Below, one piece after another: positions 62,910 to 64,000 of a stretch of DNA of 64,000 bases; positions within the stretch are counted from its first letter, which is position 1, and every line of letters begins with the position of its first letter. Position numbers and translations under genes: made by a program. Under the pieces are notes generated by a model that made no database searches, was not told the DNA's origin, and saw only the letters and a program-made list of their open reading frames with translations. This DNA comes from Brevundimonas vesicularis. Its GTDB lineage: Bacteria > Pseudomonadota > Alphaproteobacteria > Caulobacterales > Caulobacteraceae. Where the stretch lies: assembly GCF_014204545.1 (NCBI RefSeq), contig NZ_JACHLJ010000003.1, forward strand, positions 404,201-468,200, given 5' to 3'.

Positions 62910-63200
62910 ATGGCGAACTTGCCCATAAGGCTGCAGCCCGGCGCTGCGGCCGATCGCATCGATGGCTGGACGACCGACGCCGAGGGACGACCCGTGCTCA
63001 AGGTGCGTGTCCGCGCCCGCCCGATCGAGGGTGAGGCCAACGACGCCCTGATCCGGCTGCTGGCCAAAAGCCTTGGCGTGCCGAAGTCGTCGATCAGCGT
63101 GGGACGCGGCGGACAGTCGCGCGCGAAAATGATCGTGGTGCAGGGCCTGGATGACGAAGAGCTGCGCTCGCGCCTCGTCGACGTTCTTTCTGGCGACTGA
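62910..63200 (+). CDS. DUF167 family protein
   Basis: The 96-residue protein has the DUF167 (YggU) pattern: a [17 protein letters not shown]-terminus, [28 protein letters not shown] and [15 protein letters not shown]. The family is widespread and of unknown function. The ATG at 62910 has an AAGGA ribosome-binding site five bases upstream; a TTG 18 bases earlier would overlap the terminator region. It lies right after the etfA terminator, so it may depend on read-through. Confidence 0.88.
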   Translation: MANLPIRLQPGAAADRIDGWTTDAEGRPVLKVRVRARPIEGEANDALIRLLAKSLGVPKSSISVGRGGQSRAKMIVVQGLDDEELRSRLVDVLSGD

Positions 63201-63254
63201 GGAGAGCCATCTGGTCGGTTGGTGCGTTCTGCATCCGAACAGGAGAACAGCCCA

Positions 63255-63455
63255 ATGACGATGGACGCCCGCATCCTTCACGCCCGCAGCGGCGTCACGC
63301 TCGAGCAGAAGGGCGATGTCTACGCGGTTTCAAGCCTGCGGCTGTCCGAGCCGGCAACCTTCTCGGAAGAGGCGGATGCCGAACGCGCCTTCGATGATGA
63401 GGTCGCGGCCTCCGAGCAGGATCCGGAACTGATGTCGCGTCTCGGCGGGGCCTGA
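63255..63455 (+). CDS. Small acidic protein of unknown function
   Basis: The 66-residue product MTMDARILHARSGVTLEQKG... is acidic, with a predicted short beta region, then a helical ADAERAFDDEVAASEQDPELM. It has no signal peptide or membrane segment. An AGGAG ribosome-binding site precedes the ATG at 63255 by about nine bases. I do not recognise the family. It is the last protein gene before the ribosomal RNA operon leader. Confidence 0.6.
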   Translation: MTMDARILHARSGVTLEQKGDVYAVSSLRLSEPATFSEEADAERAFDDEVAASEQDPELMSRLGGA

Positions 63456-63562
63456 GAAGGCGGAACGCCTGATTTGCAGGCCACAGCCAAGTTCGAAGAT
63501 CGCGATTACTGATCGCCGATCATGAGTCTGCGAGAAACTTCCCCTTGTTGGTCAGAATCCGC

Positions 63563-63591
63563 TTGCTGACAAAGTTGGTGGTCCGTATAGA
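63563..63591 (+). promoter_or_regulatory. Upstream promoter-like element of the rRNA operon
   Basis: TTGCTG (63563-63568), 17 nt, then TATAGA (63586-63591). It may be a first rrn promoter (P1). The 63456-63823 region has no gene and includes AT-rich stretches around 63665-63700 that could act as UP-like elements. Confidence 0.5.
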
Positions 63592-63823
63592 GCCGCCTCG
63601 CTCGGAAACGGGCCGGCCGGCGGGGCGGCGGGGATGCAAATCTCCACTGTCCCACGGAAGAAAGAAGCAAAAAACTTCTTGCTTTCGTCGGTTGGTTTAA
63701 CTAGGTTCCGCGCTCCAATCGAATCGCCGACGGGTTTTTAGAGGTAAGCCTCGCTTTCCTCCGGTGGTTTCTTGCGGTCTGAAGGGTTTGCTCTTCTCTC
63801 CGAAAGATCTCTGAAAAGAGCGG

Positions 63824-63851
63824 TTGACACGGGGTTTGCGGTTCTCTAAAT
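63824..63851 (+). promoter_or_regulatory. Main promoter of the ribosomal RNA operon
   Basis: TTGACA (63824-63829) is a perfect -35; after 16 nt CTAAAT (63846-63851) is the -10. It is followed by the leader and points toward the right edge of the window. Confidence 0.75.
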
Positions 63852-64000
63852 CGCCGCCTCCGCCGACGACAGGGCGTTAAACGGTCGGGCCTCTCCGGAG
63901 GTTCATGGGTCTTTGACATTGTTGATTTGGAAAGAGAAACGCAGGCGGCGGTGTTCTTGCGATGACCCTAGAAGGTCATCATACGACACTGACTATCTGC
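63852..64000 (+). other. 5' leader of a 16S rRNA operon (partial)
   Basis: The leader includes a boxA-like GGGTCTTTGACA (63907-63918), typical of alphaproteobacterial rrn leaders, then a TTGATTTGGAAAGAGAAACG segment, and a hairpin GATGACC (63961-63967)/GGTCATC (63973-63979). The 16S sequence itself begins beyond the window. The call rests on the promoter, boxA and this leader pattern. Confidence 0.8.

Noticed and set aside
63701..63919. A 72-residue minus-strand ORF in the rRNA leader
   Set aside because: It covers the rrn promoter and leader and has no coding features.

Overview
The window is a high-GC alphaproteobacterial chromosome segment, most likely from Caulobacteraceae and probably Brevundimonas or a close relative. 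The evidence is the gene order around the replication origin, a CenR-like regulator, an NtrZ-like periplasmic protein, promoters of the TTGACGS-N10-14-GCTANAWC type, CtrA-like TTAA-N7-TTAA motifs and CcrM GANTC sites at the origin. It is almost entirely core genome. I see no phage, transposon, CRISPR array, tRNA gene or obvious foreign island. A ribosomal RNA operon promoter and leader occupy the right edge; the 16S gene itself would start beyond base 64000.

Layout. Bases 1-6300 hold the end of a PPIase-like gene, argJ, mutT, a lone Flp pilin, an NDUFAF5-like protein divergent from comF, and a run of grx, nitrilase-family, DUF1178 and GNAT genes. Bases 6487-14475 hold typA, glnD, murJ, trpS and an OsmC protein. 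Bases 14472-17700 are a minus-strand block: an Rrf2 regulator with a thioredoxin-reductase-like flavoprotein, a dienelactone hydrolase, AlkB and a small exported protein. Bases 17991-22022 hold dnaK, dnaJ and dapB. Bases 22088-25792 hold the minus-strand run ppsR-maf-aroE-coaE-dnaQ. Bases 25793-26242 look like the chromosomal replication origin, in the same setting (between hemE and the DUF299 gene) as Cori of Caulobacter crescentus. Bases 26243-36655 hold hemE-hemH-hemJ, rho, mnmE, mnmG, rsmG, parA and parB, with four parS sites between rho and parA. Bases 36658-41389 hold holA, lptE, leuS and a DUF3576 lipoprotein on the minus strand. Bases 41753-53712 hold ntrZ-like, thiE, yggS, cenR-like, a yczE/yczR divergent pair, xthA, a sugar dehydrogenase/aminotransferase pair (possible gnnA/gnnB), an AGE epimerase with a HAD phosphatase, an alpha/beta hydrolase and an ABC ATPase. 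Bases 53897-63455 hold small proteins, a zinc-finger protein like NDUFS6, glyoxalase I, polA, an unrecognised 384-residue protein, HIG1, pduO, etfB-etfA and DUF167.

How the parts work together. The origin, the parS cluster and parAB form the replication and segregation core: ParB would load at parS 4.5-9 kb from the origin and ParA would move the complex. Around it sit housekeeping genes for heme, lysine, aromatic amino acids, tRNA modification and charging, chaperones and replication (polA, holA, dnaQ). Several intergenic regions carry readable regulatory signals: heat-shock sigma32 promoters before both dnaK and dnaJ, an operator on the -10 of the Rrf2 gene, and several promoters whose -10 lies 6-8 nt before an ATG, which suggests leaderless mRNAs. 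No wholly new multi-gene system is evident. The strongest leads are the origin/parS region, the regulatory palindromes, a possible 2,3-diamino sugar pair and a conserved-looking orphan gene at 58574-59728.
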